A program made the translations under genes and the position numbers. A DNA stretch of 64,000 nt from the NCBI RefSeq assembly GCF_051379705.1, contig NZ_CP179868.1, positions 1,860,001 to 1,924,000 of the forward strand, written 5' to 3'. The notes beneath the pieces are model-generated. The model saw nothing but the letters and a program-made list of their open reading frames with translations, did not search any database and was not told the DNA's origin. Positions 1-9,295 of this stretch are shown here, in pieces; position 1 is the stretch's first letter, and each line of letters starts with the position of its first letter. This stretch comes from Ekhidna sp051379705. Its GTDB lineage: Bacteria > Bacteroidota > Bacteroidia > Cytophagales > Cyclobacteriaceae.

Positions 1-1413
1 CAATGTTAAGGCAATAAAGATATTAACTATGATGGTAATCCAGCTATTCCCATCAATGGGTTTAAGCCCATTGTCTGCATCTGCTATCTGATCGTAAAAA
101 TCACCTAAGTCATTAGAGGCTATCGACAAGTTCTTTCTGCTTTCACCGGTCACGGAAAGCACATAATCAGACTTTAATGTATCATAGGTCTCCGTATCCG
201 GATTGAAAAAAATCCACGAAAAGAAATCCGACATTTTATATTCACCCGGCTCATTCGGAATGGCATAAAAATCATATGCTTTTACACCTCTCACTTTGCC
301 ACTGGCTCTATTTATTTGCTGGGTCACATTTGGCGCATAAAAATCGAAATCGCTATCAGCTTCAGGCTTTGGTGGCTCAATCGCGGTGACATTACCTTCT
401 CCAGCGATGTTAAACTTGTAGGTGAAGCTCTGACCGGTTTGCAATTCATTAGAGCTCAATTCCTCATTCAAACGATACTTGCCTACTGCTACCTGATCTC
501 TAAGCGGATGTTGAGGTAACTCTTTTACTTTGACTGTTTTTTTCTTAGAATAAAATGTCTCAAAATCCTCTTGCCTGTTTCTACCAAAAAAAGATGGGTT
601 CTTGGCGATTTTATACTTAATCATTTTTAACCCAATGGAAGGGAACTCGATATCCTGCTGAGTCAAGGGATAGTAGGCTGTTTGGTAGATCTTATATCTC
701 GTATAGTTTCTGCCACCGATGGCAACCGGATCACCAGATATTTGGTCAATGCTAAAGTTTTCTTCCCAGCAGCTAGGTGGCTTCACAGTTTTCACAATCT
801 CCGTGATTTGATTTGCTAAGTCGTAGAATCTCATTTCGGCTCGATTAGATTCTGCCACATAAAATGCCAACGTTGCTGTGAATCCTTCACCTACATACAC
901 TTCGTCTTTATCAAGCGTAAGTGCTACAAATGCATCAGCTTTGATGTCTACAAACTCATCAGTCTCAGATCTTCTTCCAAAAAATTCCGAAAATGGATCG
1001 CGTGTGGAATGTCCGGGTCTGCCCTGACGCTGCACTGCATCTCCAACAACAATTTGCGTTCCTTCAGATTTTACTTCCTTACCATTTATGGTTATAAAGA
1101 ATGGCTCCAGAAGGAATGTGCCTTTTTCTGTAGCCTGATAGTTTTGTGTTAAGCTTTGGGTAGACGACATTTTGCCATTGACATAATTGGTTGTTGTAGA
1201 AGATGAGGTTCCACGCTTAATAAAACCTTCAATGGATGGAAAATCACTGTATTGCTTCAACCGGTCATTTTCTACCTGAATGGTGACGGTAAAATATTGA
1301 TTGATCCCAATCTCATTCTCTCCAATTTTGACTGCCACGTCCTGAGAAAAAATATTTGTTGCAGATATTAAGATGACAGCACAACCTATCCAAAACTTGT
1401 TCGTTAATTTCAT
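1..1413 (-). CDS. batD: BatD-family protein, 3' end missing
   Basis: The minus-strand frame is open from an ATG at 1413 to the window edge, so about 471 N-terminal residues are seen and the C-terminus is cut off. It starts with a signal peptide (about residues 1-23, ending before QDVAVKIG) and continues as a beta-rich extracytoplasmic protein. Phrases such as GENEIGINQYFTVTIQVEN and a serine/threonine-rich SSSTTTNYVNG stretch are typical of BatD (oxygen tolerance, BatD family). A hydrophobic stretch, possibly a transmembrane segment, begins right at the window edge. In Bacteroidota BatD usually belongs to a batA-E operon with MoxR and VWA proteins that affects stress or aerotolerance; the partners would lie outside the window. 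Family assignment is by recognition of the sequence style; the exact role is not established. Confidence 0.8.
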   Translation of the reverse strand, partial: MKLTNKFWIGCAVILISATNIFSQDVAVKIGENEIGINQYFTVTIQVENDRLKQYSDFPSIEGFIKRGTSSSTTTNYVNGKMSSTQSLTQNYQATEKGTFLLEPFFITINGKEVKSEGTQIVVGDAVQRQGRPGHSTRDPFSEFFGRRSETDEFVDIKADAFVALTLDKDEVYVGEGFTATLAFYVAESNRAEMRFYDLANQITEIVKTVKPPSCWEENFSIDQISGDPVAIGGRNYTRYKIYQTAYYPLTQQDIEFPSIGLKMIKYKIAKNPSFFGRNRQEDFETFYSKKKTVKVKELPQHPLRDQVAVGKYRLNEELSSNELQTGQSFTYKFNIAGEGNVTAIEPPKPEADSDFDFYAPNVTQQINRASGKVRGVKAYDFYAIPNEPGEYKMSDFFSWIFFNPDTETYDTLKSDYVLSVTGESRKNLSIASNDLGDFYDQIADADNGLKPIDGNSWITIIVNIFIALTL

Positions 1414-1575
1414 GTGTATTGTAATTTCAATGCATCTTTGAAATGTAATCAGCTTGAGCTGGTTCACTTCATTGCAGCCGCAATTTTTTTACTCAAACTA
1501 AATGTTATAATTAATCATTCGCTAAATCCAAACGCCAAATTTAAGGTGTGGGTTTGGTCATTAACAATTATTCAC

Positions 1576-1758
1576 ATGCTAGAGTACTTCAAAACTATTT
1601 TATCGAAAGTAAGCTTTGATAAGCGGCTTTTCGAGAAGGAACTTAGAAAAGCAATCAAAGCGCTAATCCCGGATGAAGTGTATGAATTGAAGGAATGGTG
1701 CTACGCCAAGTTTGGTACTAAATATGAGCCCATTCTTATATCTTGCTTCACTGAATAA
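1576..1758 (+). CDS. small conserved-looking protein, unknown function
   Basis: Sixty residues starting MLEYFKTILSKVSFDKRL. The frame is open further upstream (from 1414), but that extension is low-complexity and crosses the batD promoter region, so the internal ATG is preferred. The product is compact, charged and probably helical, with LFEKELRKAIKALIPDE in the middle and a single WCYAKFG near the end; there is no signal peptide or membrane segment. It sits alone between batD (divergent) and a strong terminator that begins five bases after its stop codon, which supports it being a real transcription unit. I do not recognise a named family. Confidence 0.6.
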   Translation: MLEYFKTILSKVSFDKRLFEKELRKAIKALIPDEVYELKEWCYAKFGTKYEPILISCFTE

Positions 1759-1762
1759 ATAA

Positions 1763-1792
1763 AAAGCCCCGATGTATCAACATCGGGGCTTT
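1763..1792. terminator. bidirectional rho-independent terminator
   Basis: A perfect 13-bp stem (1763-1775 with 1780-1792) encloses a four-base ATCA loop. The plus strand follows it with TTCTTTTTG and the minus strand with an A/T-rich run, so it can serve both the small gene ending at 1758 and the convergent channel-like gene ending at 1815. Confidence 0.9.
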
Positions 1793-1814
1793 CTTTTTGT
1801 ACTTCGCTTCTAAT

Positions 1815-2987
1815 TTATTTCTTATTCTGAAATTTTTTGAGAATTTGCTCCATATGCTTTCCTGCTGCTTCTCTGCCGCCTAAACCATAAGAAAGAGCAA
1901 CAGCCACAGCAATCGCACCAAGGGTAAGACCGAAAGCAAGCTCTACTATACTATTTGCAATTCCCATAGTGCGTAAGGCTATTGCCAAGAAAAGTCCTAC
2001 AATGGCAACTCTTGCAATTCCAGCGACGAATGAATTGTTTTCAGAACCGCTCATTGATTTGTATATAATGGAGCTGAGGAAATTACCCATCACCAGGATA
2101 ATCAGACCAAACAATACATTTCCAGATAGATTCAAGATCGTATGAAGAACTTCTGCCAAGCGATCGAGACCTAGCATCTCTACACCTGAAATTACTCCGA
2201 AAAATACCATAAAGAAGAAAATGACATTTGCGACAATGGAAGAAAGTTTCTGCTTACCTAAAACTGATTTCAACTGTAGTTTATCTACCAGTTTGTCAAT
2301 ACCAATATTGGCCAATAGGTCTTTCACAAATGACGTGATAAATCGTCCGCCTACAACAAATATTGTGATGATTAAAACAGCTCCAATGATGTTTGGAACT
2401 GAATCCAACATTTGATGTAATACATTATTCGCAGGGTTTGTAATTGCCTCCAAGTGGAGTGCGTTCAGCCCTTGAATGATGAAAGGGATAAAAATGACAA
2501 TGAAAACAAGCTGCTGAATGAAATGTACCAGCTTATCAGTTTCTTTGAAGCCCATATTATTAGCAAGGCGGTCAAAGAAGCTTCCAGCCATTTTCACCAG
2601 ATTCGATATAAATTTTGCAATGATGTAGCCAATAAATATGATGGCCATTCCTGCAAGGATATTCGGTATGAATCCCAGGAACTCATTCAGCATATTTCTG
2701 ATCGGATCGAGGACATAGCTCACGCCAAGCATTTCAAGAACGATCAGCAAAATGATCAGCATCAGAACATAGTATACCAGATTGGCAATGAATTTATTGG
2801 TGTCTACGATGGTATTTCCCAATAAACGCTCATCCCACTCAGTCTTTTTCATCAAGCTATGCACTACTTTTCTCATAAGTATTGCAAATAGCCACCCAAC
2901 AATCAGTACGACAACAGCGCCCACTACGCCTGGTAGGGAATCACTTACCGTATGAATTAATCGTTCTAAATAATCTGGCATTTCCAT
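1815..2987 (-). CDS. mechanosensitive-channel-like membrane protein (conserved TM-helix repeats)
   Basis: A 390-residue integral membrane protein with about nine to ten hydrophobic segments arranged as repeats of a helix plus a GxxI/FIxxxV stretch. The last repeat ends ALSYGLGGREAAGKHMEQ, which matches the end of the conserved TM-helix domain found next to MscS proteins. A beta-rich MscS pore domain after the helices is not visible, so it belongs to the TM-helix-only group often labelled mechanosensitive ion channel protein. The gene stands alone, with a TAnnTTTG box upstream and a terminator downstream. Channel activity is inferred from the family only. Confidence 0.75.
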   Translation of the reverse strand: MEMPDYLERLIHTVSDSLPGVVGAVVVLIVGWLFAILMRKVVHSLMKKTEWDERLLGNTIVDTNKFIANLVYYVLMLIILLIVLEMLGVSYVLDPIRNMLNEFLGFIPNILAGMAIIFIGYIIAKFISNLVKMAGSFFDRLANNMGFKETDKLVHFIQQLVFIVIFIPFIIQGLNALHLEAITNPANNVLHQMLDSVPNIIGAVLIITIFVVGGRFITSFVKDLLANIGIDKLVDKLQLKSVLGKQKLSSIVANVIFFFMVFFGVISGVEMLGLDRLAEVLHTILNLSGNVLFGLIILVMGNFLSSIIYKSMSGSENNSFVAGIARVAIVGLFLAIALRTMGIANSIVELAFGLTLGAIAVAVALSYGLGGREAAGKHMEQILKKFQNKK

Positions 2988-3027
2988 GGTTTAGGTTGGT
3001 TTAGTTAAAATGATTCTTCTATAAATC

Positions 3028-3035
3028 CAAATATA
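3028..3035 (-). promoter_or_regulatory. Bacteroidetes-type -7 box
   Basis: The minus strand reads TATATTTG, fitting the TAnnTTTG consensus of the main Bacteroidetes sigma factor, about 40 bases ahead of the channel-like gene start at 2987. A convincing -33 TTTG at the right spacing is not obvious. Confidence 0.5.
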
Positions 3036-3074
3036 GACATTTTAGCAACCAACCAGGATCGGTCCAAGGAGGTA

Positions 3075-3737
3075 TTAATCCATCACACGACCGTCTTCTA
3101 GCTGGATGACGCGCGAGCCATATTCAGCAAATTTTTCGTTATGCGTAACTTGAATAATGCTCATGCCTTCATCATGGAGTTGCTTCAAGACATCCATAAC
3201 CTCCTCCCCTTGAGAAGAATGAAGATTCCCTGTTGGCTCATCGGCTAGTAGTAGCTGCGGCTTTCCAATAATTGCACGAACCACACCAACTAGTTGCTGT
3301 TGTCCTCCGGACAGTTGTTCCGGAAAGAGATCCTTTTTTGCCACCATGTTGAACCTGTCTAGCATTTCGGCAATCATGCTTGCACGCTCTTTTCCCTTGA
3401 TCCCACGGTAGATTAGAGGTGTTTCGATGTTTTCATAAACGGTAAGTTCATCTATCAGGTGATAGGCCTGAAAAATGAATCCTATATGTTCTTTGTGAAT
3501 TCTGGAGATTCGCTTCTCCCGAAGCTTATGTACAGGCTCATCCATGAAGTAATATTCTCCTTCAGATGGCTTATCCAGCATCCCAATAATATTTAGCAAT
3601 GTTGATTTACCGGAACCTGACGGTCCCATAATGCTAACAAATTCACCTTCCTTTATTTCCAGATCAATGCCCTTTAGAATAAAGGTTCGCTGGTATTTTG
3701 ATTCAATGAATTTGCTTACGTCTTTGAGGTTGATCAT
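3075..3737 (-). CDS. ABC transporter ATP-binding protein, LolD/MacB type
   Basis: A 220-residue ATPase with Walker A GPSGSGKST (about residues 39-47), Q-loop in FIFQAYHLIDELTVYEN, signature LSGGQQQ, Walker B LLLADEPTGNL and the H-loop VTHNEKF. The DEPTGNLHSSQGEEVM stretch and total length are typical of the MacB/LolD/FtsE group that drives lipoprotein release or efflux rather than import. The gene is monocistronic here and no permease is adjacent, so the partner must be encoded elsewhere. The signature LSGGQQQLVGVVRA differs slightly from the usual LSGGQQQRVAIARA: the R and IARA positions are replaced. The fold is certain, the substrate unknown. Confidence 0.9.
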   Translation of the reverse strand: MINLKDVSKFIESKYQRTFILKGIDLEIKEGEFVSIMGPSGSGKSTLLNIIGMLDKPSEGEYYFMDEPVHKLREKRISRIHKEHIGFIFQAYHLIDELTVYENIETPLIYRGIKGKERASMIAEMLDRFNMVAKKDLFPEQLSGGQQQLVGVVRAIIGKPQLLLADEPTGNLHSSQGEEVMDVLKQLHDEGMSIIQVTHNEKFAEYGSRVIQLEDGRVMD

Positions 3738-3792
3738 GTATTTGAGGTTTTTGACAAGCTAAACCTAACGAAATCAAATGAATTTAGATGCA

Positions 3793-4353
3793 CTAATCAT
3801 ACTTGTATCCACCAGGATTTTCTTCGAGATTGACGCCAAGTCCTAAAACGATACGATTTACAAAATTGAAGTATGCGATTACCAGAGTGGCATCCAAAAT
3901 TTCTCGGTCTGTAAATCCAGCTTTCTTAAGGGGTTTTACGAGCCCTGCATCTTCTGACTTTTCCGGATTTTCTGTTAGCTCTTTTGCAAATCGACATAGT
4001 GATTTTTCTTTTTCATCCAAAGGGGCGGCTTCAAAATCAACTTGAAACGCATCCAGCTTTTGGTCATCTCTCCAGAAATTTTTTACTGCTTCTAAATGGT
4101 GCACCTGACAGTATTCACATTTATTAGAAATGGAAACAATGACCGCCATCATTTCGCGGTGAACTCGTCTCAACGGCGATTTACCAAACATGATGGTCAT
4201 GTATAATTCCATGTGGTTTACGATAGATTCCGGATTCAATGATTGGATTTTATGAACCTCCGCGATCTTACCTCGGCTTTTTATCAGGTCATCATAAATC
4301 TCTTTGAGTTCACCTTCTGCCTGATCAGGCTGTATTGTATCTATAAATGACAT
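3793..4353 (-). CDS. peroxidase-related AhpD/carboxymuconolactone-decarboxylase-like protein
   Basis: 186 residues, all helical. The motif CEYCQVHH (about residues 77-84) is the CxxC plus histidine of AhpD-like proteins, which act as thiol-based peroxidase reductants, and the MYMTIMFGKSPL-like region before it is typical of the uncharacterised peroxidase-related group. Its start codon overlaps the phoH stop by one base (TAATG), so it is translationally coupled to phoH. This suggests an oxidative-stress function, but the substrate is unknown. Confidence 0.8.
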   Translation of the reverse strand: MSFIDTIQPDQAEGELKEIYDDLIKSRGKIAEVHKIQSLNPESIVNHMELYMTIMFGKSPLRRVHREMMAVIVSISNKCEYCQVHHLEAVKNFWRDDQKLDAFQVDFEAAPLDEKEKSLCRFAKELTENPEKSEDAGLVKPLKKAGFTDREILDATLVIAYFNFVNRIVLGLGVNLEENPGGYKYD

Positions 4354-5690
4354 TACAATAAGTCGTTTGCAAGGTTTGCCAGCTCCGATCGCTCTCCTTT
4401 TTCAAGTGTGATGTGGGCAAACATTGGGTGGTCTTTGATTCGATCGATCAAATAGGATAGACCGTTTGATTGTGAGTCCAGATATGGCGTATCAATTTGA
4501 TATATGTCACCAGTAAAAATGATCTTGGTGTTCTCGCCGGCTCGGGTAATAATGGTTTTTACCTCATGAGGTGTCAGGTTTTGTGCCTCATCTACAATAA
4601 AGAAGATATTGGATAAGCTTCTACCTCTTATGTATGCAAGCGGTGTGATCATCAATTTTTCCTGATTCACCATATCGGTGATCCGGGTAAATTCTTTGTC
4701 ATTTTCCCGAAATTGATGTTGAATAAACTTGAGATTATCCCAAAGCGGCTCCATATATGGATTAAGCTTTGATTTAATATCTCCAGGCAGGTAACCAATA
4801 TCTTTATTGCTTAATGGTACAATGGGTCTGGCTAGATATATCTGCTTGAAATTTCTACGCTGTTCCAAGGCGGATGCAAGCGCAAGCAGAGTCTTTCCAG
4901 TTCCTGCCACTCCATTGATGCTTACCAACTTAATCTCCGGATTGAGCATTGCATGCATGGCGAACGTTTGTTCTGCATTCTTTGGCTTGATGCCATAGAC
5001 CATCTGCTTCTCGACCTTTTCTACACTATCCTCAATGGGATTGTAATAACCAAGCACCGAGTTCTTTTCGCTCTTAAGAATGAAGTAGTTATTGGCTGGA
5101 AATTTTTTCCGCTTCAATATTTTCTTTCTATCTATTACATTCTTTTTGAAAAGCTCATCTATGTGTTCTGAGTTGATATCTTCAAGCTCAGTCATTCCTG
5201 TGGTGAGGAGCGTATTTACGTTCTTGATTTTGCCTGTTTCGTAATCTTCGGCGGGCAACTCAAGCGATTTGGCTTTTAGTCTAAGGTTTATATCCTTAGA
5301 AACAAGGATTACCTTCCTTTTAGGCTCTTGCTCCTTTACAGTTAATGCTGCATTGAGAATGCGATGATCATTTTTACCGTCATTGAATATTTGAGTTGCA
5401 TCCATGGTGCTGTCAGAATCCATGATCACCTTGAAGCAGCCCTTATTTTTTCCGTTTAGTGGTATCCAATCTTGAAGACTGTGATCTTTGGCCAATCGAT
5501 CAAGCAAGCGAATAAACTCTCTCGCTTCAAAATTTTTGGTATCGTTCCCTTTCTTAAACTGATCCAATTCCTCAAGCACCGTAATAGGCAATCCTACGTC
5601 ATGCTCAGCAAAGTTGAGAATGGAATCATGAGCGAATAAAATAACGGAAGTATCGAGTACAAAAATTTTCTTCTGCTTGGATTTAGCCAT
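4353..5690 (-). CDS. PIN domain-PhoH fusion ATPase (PhoH2 type)
   Basis: 445 residues with two domains. Residues 1-150 form a PIN nuclease-like domain starting KKIFVLDTSVILFAHD, with acidic residues in DSDSTMDA and further on. Residues about 230-445 form a PhoH-type P-loop ATPase with Walker A GVAGTGKT, Walker B IFFIVDEAQN and sensor-like IIFTGDIYQID. PIN-PhoH fusions are reported as ATP-dependent RNA unwinding and cleaving enzymes (PhoH2). It is the first gene of a two-gene unit with the AhpD-like protein. The start is the ATG at 5690, followed by a lysine-rich MAKSKQKK. Confidence 0.9.
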   Translation of the reverse strand: MAKSKQKKIFVLDTSVILFAHDSILNFAEHDVGLPITVLEELDQFKKGNDTKNFEAREFIRLLDRLAKDHSLQDWIPLNGKNKGCFKVIMDSDSTMDATQIFNDGKNDHRILNAALTVKEQEPKRKVILVSKDINLRLKAKSLELPAEDYETGKIKNVNTLLTTGMTELEDINSEHIDELFKKNVIDRKKILKRKKFPANNYFILKSEKNSVLGYYNPIEDSVEKVEKQMVYGIKPKNAEQTFAMHAMLNPEIKLVSINGVAGTGKTLLALASALEQRRNFKQIYLARPIVPLSNKDIGYLPGDIKSKLNPYMEPLWDNLKFIQHQFRENDKEFTRITDMVNQEKLMITPLAYIRGRSLSNIFFIVDEAQNLTPHEVKTIITRAGENTKIIFTGDIYQIDTPYLDSQSNGLSYLIDRIKDHPMFAHITLEKGERSELANLANDLL

Positions 5691-5786
5691 GCGGATGTAG
5701 TGGTTTAGTAGTTCCGAAAAGGATCATCCGTAATATTGGAGATTCACCTGAAAAAAAGAAGCGAATGGTGAGGAATTTGAGGAAAA

Positions 5787-6479
5787 TTATTCGACTGGTG
5801 TAAAAATATCTCCGCCTTCCTTAGGCTCAATTTTTAAAGCACCAGATAAAGCTAAATCGATTAACTTATTAGAAGCAAGCTTCTTATTTAAACCACTCAG
5901 TTGTGAGAATTCTGCTAGTGTAATTCCGGAATGATCTTCGAAGTATTTGAAGAGCTCTTTGGTCTTACCTTCAAAAACAATTGGCTGATGAGGTCTCTTC
6001 TTTCTCTTTAAAATCTGTCTTACTTCATAGCTCGCCTGAATGGAATGATCGGCTGATCGTACAAAGGCTTTTCCATAGCGATGCTTCATATTTAAAAAGG
6101 CAAAATGTGGCTTTGTATGGCTCTCTTGAATGTGATAGTGCAATATCTCTACATCTTCTCTGACCTGAATCAACTCAACCTTGAAGTCAATGGCGGGACG
6201 GCACAATTCCTGAATCGCCTTGGTAAGGACAAACTCTTCATCTTCCGGATGCTTTAGTCCCGCAAGTGTTCCATTGTCATCGACCCCGATGAAGAGGTGG
6301 CCTCCATCAGAGTTGGCAAAAGCAACCACTTCCCGAATGATTTTCTCCGGATGATTCGCTTTTTTCTTAAACTCTACATATTGAGATTCTCCTCCATGAA
6401 TTAGCCTCAGAACTTCTTTTACTTTTTCATGTGAGTTGCTGGTAGGATGTGGCCATATGGAAATTCTATCATTCTTCAT
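5787..6479 (-). CDS. AlbA_2 (Schlafen-type) domain protein with C-terminal winged-helix-like region
   Basis: 230 residues. Residues about 30-150 carry the AlbA_2 pattern: ESQYVEFKKKA, then VVAFANSDGGHLFIGVDDNG and a later FVRSADHSIQAS. The last 80 residues (LFKYFEDHSGITLAEFSQLSG...) look like a winged-helix DNA-binding domain. AlbA_2 proteins are usually annotated as putative ATP- or nucleic-acid-binding transcriptional regulators. Its start overlaps the end of the AAA+ gene by eleven bases, so it is the third gene of a VWA-AAA+-AlbA_2 operon and may regulate or act with that chaperone pair. Confidence 0.85.
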   Translation of the reverse strand: MKNDRISIWPHPTSNSHEKVKEVLRLIHGGESQYVEFKKKANHPEKIIREVVAFANSDGGHLFIGVDDNGTLAGLKHPEDEEFVLTKAIQELCRPAIDFKVELIQVREDVEILHYHIQESHTKPHFAFLNMKHRYGKAFVRSADHSIQASYEVRQILKRKKRPHQPIVFEGKTKELFKYFEDHSGITLAEFSQLSGLNKKLASNKLIDLALSGALKIEPKEGGDIFTPVE

Positions 6480-7974
6480 CTCCTAACTCAGGCATGTTAA
6501 ACATGCTTGTAAACAGGTCTTTGAATTGCATTCCTTGTTCCAGTTGATGCTTACTGAGCATACTGTATTCCGCTAATCCAAATAACGCAAACTCCATCAA
6601 AAAGTATTTAAATTCTTTATGTGGAGTTTTCTGATATTTATCTACAAGCTGCTCCAATCCCGGAATGCTTTTTAGCTCTTTTTGATATTCTTTTTCGCTG
6701 GCATCAAAGGTTAAATCTACCATGTTGCCTTTTTCAAACCAGTCCTTCAATTGTTCGTAAGGGTTTCCTGTGTCTTTTTTTCGTTCTTTCTCTGGATCTG
6801 GAAAGTAATTGATGAATTGAGATCGAATAGCTTTGCCTACAAGATTGTTTGCAACAATCCCCGGTCCTTCTTGCTCACCTTCATAGACTAGCTCTACTTT
6901 CCCTGTTATTGCCGGTATCACACCAATAAAATCGGTCAATCTTACACTTGTTCGCTCGTCACCACTAATCAACATTCGTCTCTCACAGGCGCTGACTAGA
7001 TTTTCGTAGGCAGAAATAGTCAATCTCGCCGACACTCCACTTTTTGCATCCACATATTCGCTATCTCGCGCTTCCATGGCTATTTGTTCGACGAGATCTT
7101 TTGCAAGATCAAATATCTCTATCGAGTCAGATTGTTCTTTTGTCAAATTGGCCTCCTGATTGGTAATCTTTTTCCCAATTTCTATGGAAGAAGGATAGTG
7201 CGTGATAATCTGACTATCAATTCTGTCTTTCAACGGCGTGACTATTGACCCTCGATTCGTATAATCTTCCGGATTGGCTGTGAAAACAAACTGCACATCT
7301 AATGGCATTCTGAGCTTGAAGCCTCGGATCTGGATATCTCCCTCTTGAAGAATATTGAAGAGAGCTACTTGAATTCTTGCCTGAAGATCTGGCAGCTCAT
7401 TAATTACAAAAATTCCTCTATGGGATCTTGGCACTAAGCCAAAGTGAATCACTCGTTCGTCAGAATACGGAAGCTTCAAGCTCGCCGCTTTGATTGGATC
7501 CACATCTCCAATTAAGTCTGCAATAGTTACATCAGGTGTAGCCAGCTTCTCCGTATATCGTTCGTCTCTATGCATCCAGCCAATAGGGGTGCTGTCTCCA
7601 TGTTCCTCTACCTTATCTCGCGCCAGCTTTGAAATAGGATTCAACGGATCATCATTCAACGGAGCTCCTTTGACAACCGGTATGAACTCATCTAGCAACA
7701 ATGTCATCATACGTGCCATTCGGGTTTTTGCCTGACCTCTTAGTCCAAGGAAATTGATGTTGTGCTTGGATAAAATGGCTCGTTCCACATCAGGAATAAC
7801 TGTGTCTTCGTATCCCCAAATTCCCTCAAATATTTCCTTGCCATCTTTCTTCGATTGGATCAGGTTATCTCTAAGCTCTTGCTTAATCGATTTCGATTTG
7901 TAACCAGAGTTTTTTAATTCCCCAAGGGTACTGATCTTAAGTTGCTGTTCTGATGACAGGTCTTGATAATTCAT
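6469..7974 (-). CDS. MoxR/Mg-chelatase-like AAA+ ATPase
   Basis: 501 residues. Walker A is GLRGQAKT (about residues 77-84), the Walker B position reads GIFVINELPDL (asparagine where Asp is usual), and FTANPEDYTNRGS is the sensor-1 region. These are hallmarks of the MoxR/ChlI group that remodels protein complexes together with a VWA protein. The C-terminal 120 residues are helical and acidic (ending MPELGDEE). The gene lies 31 bases downstream of the VWA gene and overlaps the AlbA_2 gene. It is unlikely to be a true magnesium chelatase because no porphyrin or chlorophyll genes are near. The client is unknown. Confidence 0.85.
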   Translation of the reverse strand: MNYQDLSSEQQLKISTLGELKNSGYKSKSIKQELRDNLIQSKKDGKEIFEGIWGYEDTVIPDVERAILSKHNINFLGLRGQAKTRMARMMTLLLDEFIPVVKGAPLNDDPLNPISKLARDKVEEHGDSTPIGWMHRDERYTEKLATPDVTIADLIGDVDPIKAASLKLPYSDERVIHFGLVPRSHRGIFVINELPDLQARIQVALFNILQEGDIQIRGFKLRMPLDVQFVFTANPEDYTNRGSIVTPLKDRIDSQIITHYPSSIEIGKKITNQEANLTKEQSDSIEIFDLAKDLVEQIAMEARDSEYVDAKSGVSARLTISAYENLVSACERRMLISGDERTSVRLTDFIGVIPAITGKVELVYEGEQEGPGIVANNLVGKAIRSQFINYFPDPEKERKKDTGNPYEQLKDWFEKGNMVDLTFDASEKEYQKELKSIPGLEQLVDKYQKTPHKEFKYFLMEFALFGLAEYSMLSKHQLEQGMQFKDLFTSMFNMPELGDEE

Positions 7975-8005
7975 GTATTAAAACTGTTATTTATGGCCTA
8001 TGGCC

Positions 8006-9103
8006 TTAGAGATTCTTTCTTCTATTTCTTCGGTAATCTTCAAAAATAAGATTGCCTAGTCCTTGTAAGCTGCTGTAGTATGCATTGCCGTTATTTACCT
8101 CGGTGAATTCTTTGACAAACTCTTGCAAATACGGATCTGATGCAATCATAAAAGTGGTAATTGGCACATTGATCCGACGGCATTGTGCTGCGATATTAAG
8201 GGTTCGGTTCAGTATTTTCGGATCTAACCCAAAGCTATTTTTGTAATATTTAATCCCCTCTTTTAGGCAAGTAGGTTTACCATCTGTGATCATAAATATT
8301 TGCTTGTTTTTATTTTTTCTCCGTCTAAGTAAGTCCATTGCAAGTTCCAACCCAGCTACCGTATTTGTATGATACGGCCCAACATTTAGATACGGTAAGT
8401 CTTTAACTTCAATCTGCCAGGCATCATTGCCAAATACGATTACATCAAGGGTATCTTTTGGATACTTTCTTTTTACAAGTTCAGCCAATGCCATTGCTAC
8501 CTTTTTAGCGGGTGTAATGCGGTCTTCACCGTATAAAATCATGGAATGACTTATATCAATCATCAAGACAGTAGAGGTCTGTGTCTTGTACTCACGTTCT
8601 CTTATTTCCAGATCATTCTCAGTGAGCATCAGATCATTCAATCCATGATTAATTTGAGCATTTCTTATGCTCTCTGTCATCTCAATCTGCTCAAGGGAAT
8701 CGCCAAATTGAAACTCTCGATAATCTGAGGTGATCTCATCACCAGCTCCGGTATGATTCGTTTTATGACTTCCTCTTCCGGATTTTTTTAGTTTTCCAAA
8801 GATTTCTTCTAAAGCGCTTTTACGAATTTCCTGTTCGCTTTTTGCTGTAATTCTAAATTCTCCTTTTTCATTCTTATCGTCGATGTATCCTTTGTTTTTA
8901 AGGTCATCAATAAAGTTTCCAATGCCGTACTCTGCATTTGAGATTCCATGCTCACGATCCAGGTTTGTTAACCAGCTCAATGCTTCATTAACATCTCCTG
9001 AAGTGATTACCATCAATTGAAGAAAAATATTGAGCAGATTATCAAATGTATTTTGCTCCGGATTTTTCTCGGGAATGAATTCTGTAAATCGATATCCGAT
9101 CAT
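8006..9103 (-). CDS. VWA-domain protein, partner of the AAA+ ATPase
   Basis: 365 residues. The VWA domain fills the second half: the MIDAS motif is MIDISHSM (DxSxS), with the later acidic residues in MITDGKPT and IASDPYLQEF. The N-terminal 120 residues are helical and charged with a GRGSHKTNHTG linker. No signal peptide or membrane segment is seen, so it is cytoplasmic like ChlD or CoxE. It is the first gene of the VWA-AAA+-AlbA_2 operon. MoxR-VWA pairs work as metal- or cofactor-insertion or complex-assembly machines; the target here is unknown. Confidence 0.85.
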   Translation of the reverse strand: MIGYRFTEFIPEKNPEQNTFDNLLNIFLQLMVITSGDVNEALSWLTNLDREHGISNAEYGIGNFIDDLKNKGYIDDKNEKGEFRITAKSEQEIRKSALEEIFGKLKKSGRGSHKTNHTGAGDEITSDYREFQFGDSLEQIEMTESIRNAQINHGLNDLMLTENDLEIREREYKTQTSTVLMIDISHSMILYGEDRITPAKKVAMALAELVKRKYPKDTLDVIVFGNDAWQIEVKDLPYLNVGPYHTNTVAGLELAMDLLRRRKNKNKQIFMITDGKPTCLKEGIKYYKNSFGLDPKILNRTLNIAAQCRRINVPITTFMIASDPYLQEFVKEFTEVNNGNAYYSSLQGLGNLIFEDYRRNRRKNL

Positions 9104-9295
9104 AGCATTAACTTAACTAAAAACACAGAGGAATGATTTCCTGAAGTGAAAGAATTATGAAAATCGAGAAATGTTAGGAGTACTTTACGCCTTTAATAAA
9201 CGAAGATTACGTACAATTCATTTGGCCTGAAAAAAATATTACTGCAATGAATTGAGGATTTTTTCTGTTAAATTAACAGAACAGAACCTCCTATT

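Noticed and set aside
2454..2825. Plus-strand frame of 123 codons inside the channel-like gene
   Set aside because: Antisense to a clearly coding membrane protein; composition is a shadow (His/Asn-rich).
6469..7974. Magnesium chelatase subunit
   Set aside because: No porphyrin or chlorophyll genes; the pair with a VWA protein fits a MoxR-type chaperone better.
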